Shown here piece by piece: positions 7,641-15,861 of a stretch of 64,000 bases of DNA. The notes under the pieces are model-generated. The model did no database searches, had not been told where the DNA came from, and saw nothing but the letters and a program-made list of their open reading frames with translations. Made by a program: the position numbers and the translations under genes. This DNA comes from CBDCVD01 sp965224015 (GTDB lineage Bacteria; Pseudomonadota; Alphaproteobacteria; Rhizobiales; CBDCVD01), in contig OZ245032.1 of assembly GCA_965224015.1 (NCBI GenBank), forward strand, positions 3,100,001 through 3,164,000. The letters are read 5' to 3'. Position 1 is the stretch's first letter. Each line of letters begins with the position of its first letter.

Positions 7641-9185
7641 ATGGTCAGGTCCGACGTCCAGAGTGTCGACGTAGGAAAAGGCAGGTCCGCAATCGATCCC
7701 CGTTCCGAAACCAGGCGGCTTTGTGATCAGGTCCTTGTCGGTGGCGAGCTTCGCACAGCCGAGACAGGGGCACAATTCGAGGTGATCCACCCCGGCGACC
7801 TCAGCATTATTGGGACGGCTCCAAAATGCGGCAAGGCGGACGTCGATCTTGCAGTCGAAGCGGCGCGCAAGGCGCAGGTCTCGTGGCGCATGGTCCCGGC
7901 CCGCGACCGGGGGCGAATGCTCCACAAAGCGGCGGATGCGGTTGAGGCTCAACGCGACATCGTCGAGCGGGTGCTGGCTCTGGACACCGGCAACGCGCTT
8001 CGAACCCAAGCACGACCCGAGACGGGATCAACAATAGACCTGACGCGAATGTATGGCGGGTTGGCGGGTGAACTCAAGGGAGAGACGGTCCCTGCCGCAA
8101 CCCCCCATGTGCTGCACTATACCACACGCGACCCCATCGGTGTTGTCGCGGGTATCATCCCGTGGAATGCGCCTCTATTTCTTTTTGTGGCGAAGGTCGC
8201 GCCCGCCATCGCAGCCGGAAACTCGGTGGTTATAAAAACAGCCGAACAGGCGCCGTTCTGTGTATTGCTGCTGGCCGAAATCATGAACCGCGAGTTGCCA
8301 CCCGGCGTGTTGAACGTGATCTCGGGTTATGGCGAGGAATGCGGGCGGCCACTGGTCGAGCACCCGGTTGTCCGCAAGGTGACGTTCACCGGTTCGCTTG
8401 CTGTCGGGCAGACGATTGCTGGTTACGCCGCGCCCAAGCTTTGCCCCGTCACACTTGAACTCGGGGGCAAGAATCCGAGCATCGTGCTTGCTGACGCTGA
8501 TCTTGATCTGGCGATACCCGGAATTATTGACGGCATGCGGTATACGCGCCAGGGACAGGCCTGCACGGCGGCTTCGCGCGTTTTCATTCATAAATCCGTG
8601 TATGATCGGGTTGTCGAAGGGGTCGCCGCCAAACTCGCTGAAATCAAACTGGGAGATCCGCTCGACGAAGCCACGGATATGGGCGCGATCATATCGGCCG
8701 AACAGTTTGAACGCACCCTGCACTATGTAGACATTGCGAAAAACGCGCCGGGCGCACGGGTGATCTTCGGTGGTGCTAGACCGAATGATGGCCTGTTGTC
8801 GAAAGGCTATTATTATCCGCCCACCTTTCTTGATGGTCTTGAGCTCGATTCGAAAGTCTGCCAGGATGAGATCTTTGGCCCCGTCGCCACGGCGCTGCCT
8901 TTTAGCGACTTCGATAGTATGATCGACAAGGCCAATGATACACCATTCGGCCTGTCAGCAAATCTGTGGACCCGCGATCTGTCTCGTGCGCTGGAATACA
9001 TCGACCGCATCGAAGCCGGCTTTGTGCAAGTCAACCAGTGCGCGGCACCACGATCGAACGTATCTTATGGTGGCCTGAAGATGAGTGGACTGGGCAAGGA
9101 GTACGCGCTGGACAGCATGCTCAATCATTTCTGTTCCTCCAAGACGGTCCTGATCAACAGGGGCACGCCTGCCGAAGGATTATGA
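7641..9185 (+). CDS. NAD(P)-dependent aldehyde dehydrogenase
   Basis: A 514-residue aldehyde dehydrogenase that would oxidise an aldehyde, perhaps one made by the GMC or SDR enzyme of this cluster, to the acid. Landmarks: PWN (174-176) and FTGS (249-252) for cofactor binding, general base Glu273 in LELGGKNP, nucleophile Cys308 in GQACTAASR, and a C-terminal SYGGLKMSG-type segment. The start is the ATG at 7641 preceded by AGGA; the open frame extends back to 7536 inside a family-1 repeat. The 3-hydroxyisobutyrate-dehydrogenase-like gene follows after 42 bp. Confidence 0.93.
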   Translation: MVRSDVQSVDVGKGRSAIDPRSETRRLCDQVLVGGELRTAETGAQFEVIHPGDLSIIGTAPKCGKADVDLAVEAARKAQVSWRMVPARDRGRMLHKAADAVEAQRDIVERVLALDTGNALRTQARPETGSTIDLTRMYGGLAGELKGETVPAATPHVLHYTTRDPIGVVAGIIPWNAPLFLFVAKVAPAIAAGNSVVIKTAEQAPFCVLLLAEIMNRELPPGVLNVISGYGEECGRPLVEHPVVRKVTFTGSLAVGQTIAGYAAPKLCPVTLELGGKNPSIVLADADLDLAIPGIIDGMRYTRQGQACTAASRVFIHKSVYDRVVEGVAAKLAEIKLGDPLDEATDMGAIISAEQFERTLHYVDIAKNAPGARVIFGGARPNDGLLSKGYYYPPTFLDGLELDSKVCQDEIFGPVATALPFSDFDSMIDKANDTPFGLSANLWTRDLSRALEYIDRIEAGFVQVNQCAAPRSNVSYGGLKMSGLGKEYALDSMLNHFCSSKTVLINRGTPAEGL

Positions 9186-9227
9186 CGGCATGATGTTCGA
9201 CGCGAAAACATGTGAAAGACAAACGGC

Positions 9228-10148
9228 ATGACAGCCAAAATAGGGTTTGTAGGGCTCGGCAACATGGGCGCGCCAATGGCCGAACAGTTGGTCAAGGCGG
9301 GCCATGCAGTCCAGGTCTATGACGTGGTTCCGGCGTCGGTGGAAAAAGCGGTCGCCTTTGGTGCAACAGCAGCGGCCTCTTTATCCGAGACCGCGCAAGG
9401 TGCGGGCACGATTATCACGATGCTGCCAGCAGGTGCGCATGCGCGCGCCGTCTACCTGAACGACGCGGGCCTGATTGAGACCGCCGCACCGGGCACGCTG
9501 CTGGTTGACTGTTCAACCATCGATGTCGAGACATCACGGGCGATAGGGGCGGCGGCCATAGCGGCGGGGCACGAAATGATCGACGCGCCGGTTACCGGCG
9601 GCGTGATGGCGGCGCGCGTCGGTAAACTCAATTTCATCGTCGGTGGCACGGCAGCCTCAGTCGAAAGGGCGCGGCCGCTGCTTGATGTCATGGGGCAAAA
9701 GGTGCTCCACGCGGGTGATCAGGGCAGCGGTATAGGCGTCAAGATCTGCAACAACATGAGCCTTGGAATCTCGATGATCGCTGCGGCGGAAACGCTGATG
9801 ATGGCCAAGCGTCTCGGTCTTGATGTAAAGCGAACGCACGAGATCATCTCGAACGCCTCCGGAGCGAACTGGCCTTTGGCAAATTACTGTCCGCTTCCCG
9901 GTTTTGTCGACGGCGTGCCGGCGAACTCGGGATACAGGCCCGGCTTCAGCGCCGCAATGATGCGAAAGGACCTCAGGCTCGCACAGGAAGCCGCGCTATC
10001 GGTCACGGCAAGCACGCCGCTCGGTGCCCATGCCCTTGCGATCTTCTCGCACTTTTGCGACAGCGGCGAAGCCGAGACCGACTATTCTGGTATTTCGAAG
10101 ATGATCGGCGGAGACGCCTGGGACTATCCATTTGACCCCGGGGGTTAG
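9228..10148 (+). CDS. 3-hydroxyisobutyrate-dehydrogenase-like beta-hydroxyacid dehydrogenase
   Basis: A 306-residue member of the beta-hydroxyacid dehydrogenase family. It shows the Rossmann motif GLGNMGAPMA (9-18), the substrate motif DAPVTGG (119-125) and catalytic Lys172 in KICNNM. The whole pattern is close to MmsB, which oxidises 3-hydroxyisobutyrate to methylmalonate semialdehyde, but related enzymes act on tartronate semialdehyde or other hydroxyacids, so I do not give a symbol. It sits between the aldehyde dehydrogenase and dctQ genes, consistent with oxidation of an imported hydroxyacid. Confidence 0.85.
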   Translation: MTAKIGFVGLGNMGAPMAEQLVKAGHAVQVYDVVPASVEKAVAFGATAAASLSETAQGAGTIITMLPAGAHARAVYLNDAGLIETAAPGTLLVDCSTIDVETSRAIGAAAIAAGHEMIDAPVTGGVMAARVGKLNFIVGGTAASVERARPLLDVMGQKVLHAGDQGSGIGVKICNNMSLGISMIAAAETLMMAKRLGLDVKRTHEIISNASGANWPLANYCPLPGFVDGVPANSGYRPGFSAAMMRKDLRLAQEAALSVTASTPLGAHALAIFSHFCDSGEAETDYSGISKMIGGDAWDYPFDPGG

Positions 10149-10200
10149 AAACTGTTGTTGGGGGCGCTAGCGTGTCATGTTTTAATATAAGGAGGAGGCG

Positions 10201-10869
10201 ATGTCCATCTGGTCCGAGATAGCCGCGCTATTCGCGGCCTTCACACAAGGGGATTCTTTCGCAATCAGGTCGGCTCTTGCAGCCGACTCAACGTGGATCG
10301 CCGGTGCCGTGTTCCTGTTGCTCGCCGGTTGGATCTTGGCCTGGGTCTACCACCATGTTCCCGTTGTCGAACGCTATTTCGAGCGGGTTGTCATGGTCAC
10401 AAGCTATCTCGGTATCGCCCTCATCATCTTCTGGGGTGTCATTGATCGGTTCGTCTTTTCGAACCAGCAACCGTGGTCTACGACAATCCCGCCGCTTCTT
10501 TTCATGATCATGGCGTGGTTCGGAGCTGCTTACAGCGTTCGTGTCCGGACACATCTGAGCTTTTCCGAATTCCGCACGAAAATGCCGCGTAAGGCACAGT
10601 TTTTCTGTCTGTGCCTTGACTTCGTGCTCTGGTTCGGTTTCGCCCTGATCCTTTTGGTGACCACGATGCGCCTGGTTGCCCTTTCTGCGTCCAACTTCCA
10701 GATCGTCCTTGGCACGGATAACACCATGCAATGGTGGTTCCTGTGTGCCGCACCGGTTGCGGCTGTCCTGATCGCAGGGCGAGCGATCGAGAACATCGAA
10801 GACGACATTGGCAATTTCAGAACCGGCCAACCGTTGATCAAGCAGGCCGTTATTGGGAGCAATGCCTGA
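10201..10869 (+). CDS. TRAP transporter small permease, DctQ type
   Basis: A 222-residue membrane protein with about five hydrophobic segments (about 31-51, 63-83, 97-115, 137-158, 175-192), the usual four-helix DctQ core plus an extra N-terminal helix. RTHLSFSEF (about 116-124) matches the conserved loop (RxHIxxD-like) of DctQ. AAGGAGG stands immediately upstream. Its TGA stop overlaps the next gene's ATG by one base. It pairs with the DctM protein encoded next. Confidence 0.85.
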   Translation: MSIWSEIAALFAAFTQGDSFAIRSALAADSTWIAGAVFLLLAGWILAWVYHHVPVVERYFERVVMVTSYLGIALIIFWGVIDRFVFSNQQPWSTTIPPLLFMIMAWFGAAYSVRVRTHLSFSEFRTKMPRKAQFFCLCLDFVLWFGFALILLVTTMRLVALSASNFQIVLGTDNTMQWWFLCAAPVAAVLIAGRAIENIEDDIGNFRTGQPLIKQAVIGSNA

Positions 10870-12227
10870 TGTCCGATGGATCTCTCGTTACGCTGATCTC
10901 AGTTGGTGTGACCTTCCTTTTCATGCTGGGCGTGCCGGTCTTTTTGGTTATTGCCTACTGGGTGATCGGCTGTTCTTTCGTGCTCGGCCTTACGCTCGAC
11001 AACATGGGTGCTGAGCTGTTGAACGTTTTCAACAAGGGTTTCGCCCTGCTGGCCATGCCTTTGTTCATCCTGACCGGAGACCTGATCAACAAGTCGGGCA
11101 TCGCCCGTCGCCTGTCCGACTTCGCCTATGCCTGCCTTGGATGGTTGAGGGGCGGTCTGGCCATGGCATCGTTGGGAGCCTGCGGTCTCTTCGCGGCGAT
11201 CTCGGGCTCAAACTCGGCCACCACCGCGACCATCGGGTCGATGCTGCATCCGGAAATGGTCAAGGGCGGCTACGACGAACGCTTCTCGGCGGCCACCGCG
11301 GCCGCCGGTGGCACGGTCGGCATCATCATCCCGCCGTCGATCATTTTTATTGTCTACGGCTTCCTTATGAACCTGCCGATCTCGGACCTGTTCGTGGCTG
11401 GTATCATACCAGGAGCGCTGATGGTGGTTGGCATGCAACTGGCCTGCTGGATCATCTGCCGCATCAACGGTTGGGGTTATCTTATCCCACTTCGGTTGAA
11501 CCGGGTTATTAAAACGGCATTCGGGGCGTGGCTCGGCTTCCTCGCCATTGGCCTTGTGCTTTGGGGGATTTACACAGGCAAGTTCTCACCCACTGAAGCC
11601 GCGGGTGTCACCGTGGGCTTTTGCATCATCGCCGGTCTTTTATCCTGGGTCGTAACCCATGGTCTGGGCCTTAGCTCTGACAAGACATGGGAGGAGAAGG
11701 GCTATGGCGAGATGCTGGTTGTCGAAGGGTTCACCCTTCGTCAGATACCTGGTATCACCATGCGTTCGGCCGAGATTACCGGCATTCTCGCGCCCCTCAT
11801 TGCGATCTCGGTGGTCATGCAGCAAATCCTGTCACTGCTCGGTGCGCAGCAGGTCATTGGCGATTTTGTAACGTCGATGGGTGGCTATCACGCTGTCCTC
11901 TTCACGGCGATGGTCATTGTCTTTTTCTCGGGCATGGTTCTCGAGTCACTGCCGGTCACAATTATCCTGGCACCAATACTTGCTCCCATCGCCGCAAACG
12001 TTGGCATTGATCCGATCCACTTTTCGGTCATATTCCTGGTCGGCGCGTCCATCGGGTTCATCACTCCGCCTTACGGGCTGAACCTTTACGTGGCATCCGG
12101 GGTGACAGGCGTACCGTATTTCCGCCTTCTAAAGTACACGGTACCGTACTTGGTCGCTCTCATCAGTGTCTGGATCCTGGTATCGTTGACGCCATCGCTG
12201 ACATTGCTGCTTTTGCCGGGTCGGTGA
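10869..12227 (+). CDS. TRAP transporter large permease, DctM type
   Basis: A 452-residue, many-spanning inner-membrane protein that carries the Na+- or H+-coupled transport step. It has the ISGSNSATTATIGS-type segment (about 115-128) and the GIIIPPSIIFIVYG motif (about 152-166) of DctM, and near the C-terminus FITPPYGLNLY, the second pseudo-symmetric motif. The start overlaps the dctQ stop (TGATG), indicating translational coupling. A family-1 repeat lies directly downstream. Confidence 0.92.
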   Translation: MSDGSLVTLISVGVTFLFMLGVPVFLVIAYWVIGCSFVLGLTLDNMGAELLNVFNKGFALLAMPLFILTGDLINKSGIARRLSDFAYACLGWLRGGLAMASLGACGLFAAISGSNSATTATIGSMLHPEMVKGGYDERFSAATAAAGGTVGIIIPPSIIFIVYGFLMNLPISDLFVAGIIPGALMVVGMQLACWIICRINGWGYLIPLRLNRVIKTAFGAWLGFLAIGLVLWGIYTGKFSPTEAAGVTVGFCIIAGLLSWVVTHGLGLSSDKTWEEKGYGEMLVVEGFTLRQIPGITMRSAEITGILAPLIAISVVMQQILSLLGAQQVIGDFVTSMGGYHAVLFTAMVIVFFSGMVLESLPVTIILAPILAPIAANVGIDPIHFSVIFLVGASIGFITPPYGLNLYVASGVTGVPYFRLLKYTVPYLVALISVWILVSLTPSLTLLLLPGR

Positions 12228-12250
12228 GACGTATAAAGTGTGAGCCCGTT

Positions 12251-12353
12251 ATACCAGCGGTATTGGCTTTATATACACGCCGACTGGTGTACTGTCTTGA
12301 TAACATAACTCTTTGACGCTAAGCCATGAGTCATTGTTAAGGACCCTTGGTAT
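12251..12353 (+). repeat. Family-1 103-bp repeat abutting the GMC start codon
   Basis: Begins ATACCAGCGGTATTGG and ends GGACCCTTGGTAT; the ATG of the next gene is at 12356. The repeat's own AAGGA (12339-12343) is the only purine-rich tract available as a ribosome binding site for that gene, with a long 12-base spacing. Confidence 0.9.
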
Positions 12354-12355
12354 TA

Positions 12356-13972
12356 ATGGAAGAAGCTGATTTCGTCATCATCGGCGCAGGATCGGCCGGC
12401 TGCGTCCTTGCCAATCGCCTGAGTGCGAGCCCGAAGAACAGGGTTGTCGTCCTTGAAGCCGGTGGCCGCGACCGCAATCCGTGGATCCATATCCCGGTGG
12501 GGTATTTCAAGACCCTGCACAATCCAAAAACGGACTGGTGCTACAAGACTGAGCCCGACCCGGGCCTTAACATGCGCAGGCTGGACTGGCCGCGTGGGAA
12601 AACCCTCGGCGGCTCAAGTTCGATCAACGGCTTGCTCTACGTGCGCGGCCAAAGGGAAGATTATGACCTCTGGGCACAGGCCGGCAATCGCGATTGGGGA
12701 TACGACGATGTGTTGCCGCTGTTCAAACGATCAGAAACGCACGAGTTCGGAGAAAGTGAATTCCACGGCGGCGAAGGTGGGCTGTCTGTTTCGCTGATCC
12801 GTGCGAAAAGCGATATCGCGGAAGCTTTCATCGAGGCGGCTGTCGAAATGGGTGTGCCGCGCACCGAAGACTACAATGGTGCGGATCAAGAAGGCGCTGG
12901 TTACTTTCATCAAACCGCGCGCGGCGGCTTTCGCTGCTCCAGCGCGCGGGCTTTTCTGCACCCTGCCATGAAACGTTCGAACCTGCAGGTCGTCACGAAT
13001 GCGCATGTCGAAATGCTGTTATTCGACGAAAGTGACACGCGTCGGGTTGTCGGTGTGCGTCACACGCGCAAGGGCGTGAGCCGCGAGGTACGGCTTGCTG
13101 CCGGTGGACAAGTCATTCTTGCCGCGGGGGCTATTGGATCGCCGCAACTTCTGGAGCTTTCGGGCATCGGACGCGGCGAGGTGCTGAGGAAAGCAGGCGT
13201 GACGGTGCGGCACGAGTTGCCCGGCGTCGGAGAAGGCCTGCAGGATCACTTGCAGATCAGGCTGGTCTACGAAGTGAACGTACCGACGCTGAATGACGCG
13301 ATCAATCGTCTCCTGCCCCGCATGGGCATCGGGTTGCAATACATGCTCTTTCGAAAAGGGCCCATGAGCCTCGGCGCAAGCCAGGTTTGCATATTCGCCA
13401 AGTCGACCGAAGTCGTCGCGACGCCTGATATTCAATTTCATTTCCAGCCGCTCAGCGCCGACAAGCCGGGGATTGAGATGCACCCGTTCTCAGGCATCAC
13501 ATCCTCGGTCTGCCAACTGCGGCCGGAAAGTCGCGGGCACGTCCACATTGCCTCCCCGAAGGCACGCGATCATCCAAAGATTGTCCCGAACTATCTCTCA
13601 TCGACCGCCGATCAGCTTTGCGCCATACGGGCGGTCAAGTTCGCACGCGCCATGACAAGAACCAGGGCGTTAGGCCCCTTCATCGTGCGTGAGCACATAC
13701 CCTACACAGATCCGAAGACTGACGAAGAGCTTCTGGACTGCGCGCGCGCCATAAGCCAGACCATCTATCACCCGACGAGCACCTGCCGTATGGGGCGGGA
13801 CGGCATGGCCGTTGTCGACGACCGGTTGCGGGTTCATGGCATCTCGGGGCTGCGCGTGGCCGATGCGTCCATCATGCCACAGATCGTCTCGGGCAATACC
13901 AACGCGCCGGTTGTCATGATCGGAGAGAAGGCCAGCGACATGATTCTTGAGGATCGCAAGAGCGGCGCGTGA
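12356..13972 (+). CDS. GMC-family FAD-dependent alcohol oxidoreductase (choline-dehydrogenase-like)
   Basis: A 538-residue flavoenzyme. It has the FAD-binding GAGSAGCVLANRL near residues 10-22, the GMC signature GKTLGGSSSINGLLYVRG (about 82-99), the second signature GAIGSPQLLELSGIG (about 261-275), and the C-terminal catalytic His region YHPTSTCRMG with the later Asn in SGNTNAPV. It oxidises a primary alcohol and passes electrons to a quinone or oxygen. The real start is the ATG at 12356, although the frame opens inside the repeat. It closes the TRAP cluster; similarity to BetA is general and the substrate is not established. Confidence 0.93.
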   Translation: MEEADFVIIGAGSAGCVLANRLSASPKNRVVVLEAGGRDRNPWIHIPVGYFKTLHNPKTDWCYKTEPDPGLNMRRLDWPRGKTLGGSSSINGLLYVRGQREDYDLWAQAGNRDWGYDDVLPLFKRSETHEFGESEFHGGEGGLSVSLIRAKSDIAEAFIEAAVEMGVPRTEDYNGADQEGAGYFHQTARGGFRCSSARAFLHPAMKRSNLQVVTNAHVEMLLFDESDTRRVVGVRHTRKGVSREVRLAAGGQVILAAGAIGSPQLLELSGIGRGEVLRKAGVTVRHELPGVGEGLQDHLQIRLVYEVNVPTLNDAINRLLPRMGIGLQYMLFRKGPMSLGASQVCIFAKSTEVVATPDIQFHFQPLSADKPGIEMHPFSGITSSVCQLRPESRGHVHIASPKARDHPKIVPNYLSSTADQLCAIRAVKFARAMTRTRALGPFIVREHIPYTDPKTDEELLDCARAISQTIYHPTSTCRMGRDGMAVVDDRLRVHGISGLRVADASIMPQIVSGNTNAPVVMIGEKASDMILEDRKSGA

Positions 13973-14043
13973 GCAGCCCTTAGAGCGCGTCAGGTCTCAA
14001 TAGAACCATTCTGACGGAGCGATTTTGCGACAAGATGAACCTT

Positions 14044-14083
14044 ATACCAGCGGTATTGGCTTTATAGACACGCCGACTGGTAT
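14044..14083 (+). repeat. Truncated family-1 repeat (40 bp)
   Basis: Contains the first 37 or so bases of family 1 (ATACCAGCGG through CCGACTGG) and then closes with TAT, so it is bounded by ATACCAG and CTGGTAT, an inverted pair. It is the only short version of family 1 in this clean form and lies just before the cassette gene, whose ribosome binding site follows at once. Confidence 0.8.
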
Positions 14084-14100
14084 AATTGAGGACATTACAG

Positions 14101-14733
14101 ATGAAACATTTTGAAGTTCAAGAAATAAAGATGCTTGAATCTGTATTTGATATCGAGGGTATGGACAAATCAGACATTCTCATTTTTGAAGAAAATGATG
14201 GGAAATTACGTGGCGAAGGCCGCATTTTAATATTCTTGGAAAACGGAACATATCATATATATGTTGATAAAAGAAATAAAAAATCAAAAAATTGTTATTT
14301 TGATAAATTGTCCGACGCAATGAACTATTATTTCTGGAGAATACAATTCTCTGAAATTAAACTAAAAAGTCATGTTACGTTATATATAAATGAGCACAAA
14401 GATAGTGATGTACCAATGGATACTTCCATTGAAGAAGATTTGGAGATCTTGCAATCAGAACTGGAGCGTCATCTTGTTCCTGCATCCCGTTACCAGATTA
14501 TCACCGACGAAGTTACGCCGGCCAGCGCCGATGGCTGGATTATGCGTATTCTCGACGATAACAGAATCAAAACTTACGTTCATGATAAGGGGCGTTTGAG
14601 TCACATGTGTTTGTTCGATCAATCATTTGATGCGACCGATTTCTTTTTCTGGACGTTAACCGGGGCGGAGACGCATCGGGACATTTATGCAAGGCATCAT
14701 CGCGAGGAACCCCGCACGTGCGACGCTACCTGA
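14101..14733 (+). CDS. Unknown protein with internal duplication (cassette gene)
   Basis: A 210-residue soluble protein I do not recognise. Residues about 39-83 and 144-188 look like two copies of one domain: each has a hydrophobic strand after a Gly, a Tyr-Val pair (51-55 and 159-160), Asp-Lys, a Phe-Asp (67-68 and 172-173), a conserved Ala and a closing aromatic FW (78-79 and 183-184). The first half of the gene is strongly AT-rich, the second half close to the genome average. GAGGA precedes the ATG. The size and two-domain strand/aromatic pattern recall immunity proteins of polymorphic toxins, but I have no motif to prove this. Its TGA lies in the terminal repeat of the cassette. Confidence 0.7.
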   Translation: MKHFEVQEIKMLESVFDIEGMDKSDILIFEENDGKLRGEGRILIFLENGTYHIYVDKRNKKSKNCYFDKLSDAMNYYFWRIQFSEIKLKSHVTLYINEHKDSDVPMDTSIEEDLEILQSELERHLVPASRYQIITDEVTPASADGWIMRILDDNRIKTYVHDKGRLSHMCLFDQSFDATDFFFWTLTGAETHRDIYARHHREEPRTCDAT

Positions 14734-14739
14734 CACGCC

Positions 14740-15861
14740 CTAGATATCAAGGATTTCGGTCGCTGCGATTTCGATACCAAAGCCCGACAAGCCCACGTAG
14801 TGCATCTCCCGTGACGCCAGAAGGCGAATAGATTTGATATCCAGATCCCGCAATATTTGCGCGCCTAACCCGATCTCGCGCCAATACTGGTCACGGGTGC
14901 GGGCACTGCCATGGGCCTCGAAGGTCTCTGCCTCGCCGCCAACGGACGGCGCCGCGATAACATTGGATTGCGGAACCCCTGTCGTCCCCTCGCGCAGATA
15001 AACCAGCACACCGCACCCGTGCTTGCGAAATACCGCGTAGCTTTGAGACAGCCAGGCCCGATCGCCAAACACGTCGGTCATGATCGCCTCCCGGTGAAGG
15101 CGCACGGGAACCGGCTGCGTCCTGGCAATATCGCCAACAACCACCGCAACATGCTGGACCGGATCAAAGGAGGTGCCATAGGCGATGCATCGCGCCGTTC
15201 CCAAGGGCGTCTCGATAGCAAATTCCCCGAGACGCTCAACAAGCCGCTCCCGCGCCTGTCGATAAGCGATTAGGTCGGAGACGCTAACCCTGGTGAGATT
15301 GTGCTGCTCGGCGAACTCGCGTACCTGCTCGCCGCGCTTGACCGTGCCATCGTCGTTGACCAGTTCCGCCAGGACACAGGCCGCACGCAACTCCGCCAGC
15401 CGCGCCAGGTCCACCGCCGCCTCCGTATGGCCCGAACGCATCAACACACCTCCGTCTTTGGCAATAAGCGGAAATATATGCCCTGGACGAACAAAATCCT
15501 CCGCCCCCGCGTTGGGGTTCGCCAGGGCTCGGATCGTCGCGCATCGCTCCTCAGCGGAAATGCCGGTGGTAACATCGTATTTGTAATCAACCGAAACGGT
15601 AAACGCCGTTCCCAGGGGGGCATCATTCTCGGCAACCATCGGATCAAGACGAAGGCGCCGCGCCTCCTCGCGCAAAAGCGGAACACACAGAATGCCGGTG
15701 GTATGGCGGATCATGAACGCAATCTGTTCCGGTTGCGCCAGTTCCGCCGCCAGGATCAGATCGCCTTCGTTCTCGCGATCATCGTCGTCGGTAACAACGA
15801 TGATGTCTCCGCCTGCCAAAGCGCGCACGGCAGCGCTGACCTGTTCCATCTCATTGGTCAT
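14740..15861 (-). CDS. ribB: 3,4-dihydroxy-2-butanone 4-phosphate synthase with degenerate GTP cyclohydrolase II domain
   Basis: A 373-residue RibBA-like protein. The N-terminal RibB half makes the four-carbon precursor of riboflavin from ribulose 5-phosphate; it keeps the acidic metal site DDDDRENEGD (25-34), RPGHIFPL (125-132) and GHTEA (144-148). The C-terminal half (about 205-373) aligns with GTP cyclohydrolase II, but its zinc site is gone: the stretch LHREAIMTDVFGD (255-267) lacks the cysteines expected there, so only RibB activity is likely. The start overlaps the aroC stop by 11 bp, implying coupling. The TAG stop (14740-14742) lies in the tip of a family-3 repeat. Confidence 0.92.
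   Translation of the reverse strand: MTNEMEQVSAAVRALAGGDIIVVTDDDDRENEGDLILAAELAQPEQIAFMIRHTTGILCVPLLREEARRLRLDPMVAENDAPLGTAFTVSVDYKYDVTTGISAEERCATIRALANPNAGAEDFVRPGHIFPLIAKDGGVLMRSGHTEAAVDLARLAELRAACVLAELVNDDGTVKRGEQVREFAEQHNLTRVSVSDLIAYRQARERLVERLGEFAIETPLGTARCIAYGTSFDPVQHVAVVVGDIARTQPVPVRLHREAIMTDVFGDRAWLSQSYAVFRKHGCGVLVYLREGTTGVPQSNVIAAPSVGGEAETFEAHGSARTRDQYWREIGLGAQILRDLDIKSIRLLASREMHYVGLSGFGIEIAATEILDI

Larger units (their letters stand above)
13981..14742. mobile_element. Family-3-bounded cassette with one gene
   Basis: The left end TAGAGCGCGTCAGG (13981 on) and right end CCTGACACGCCCTA (14729-14742) are inverted copies of the family-3 terminus. The left 63 bp (13981-14043) match the inner sequence of a family-3 end, including the segment complementary to CATCTTGTCGCAAAATCG. 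Then comes a 40-bp half of family 1 (14044-14083) and a gene of unusual composition. TA dinucleotides stand at both tips. No transposase is inside, so it would be moved in trans if at all. The right tip overlaps the stop codons of both the cargo gene and ribB. Confidence 0.6.
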
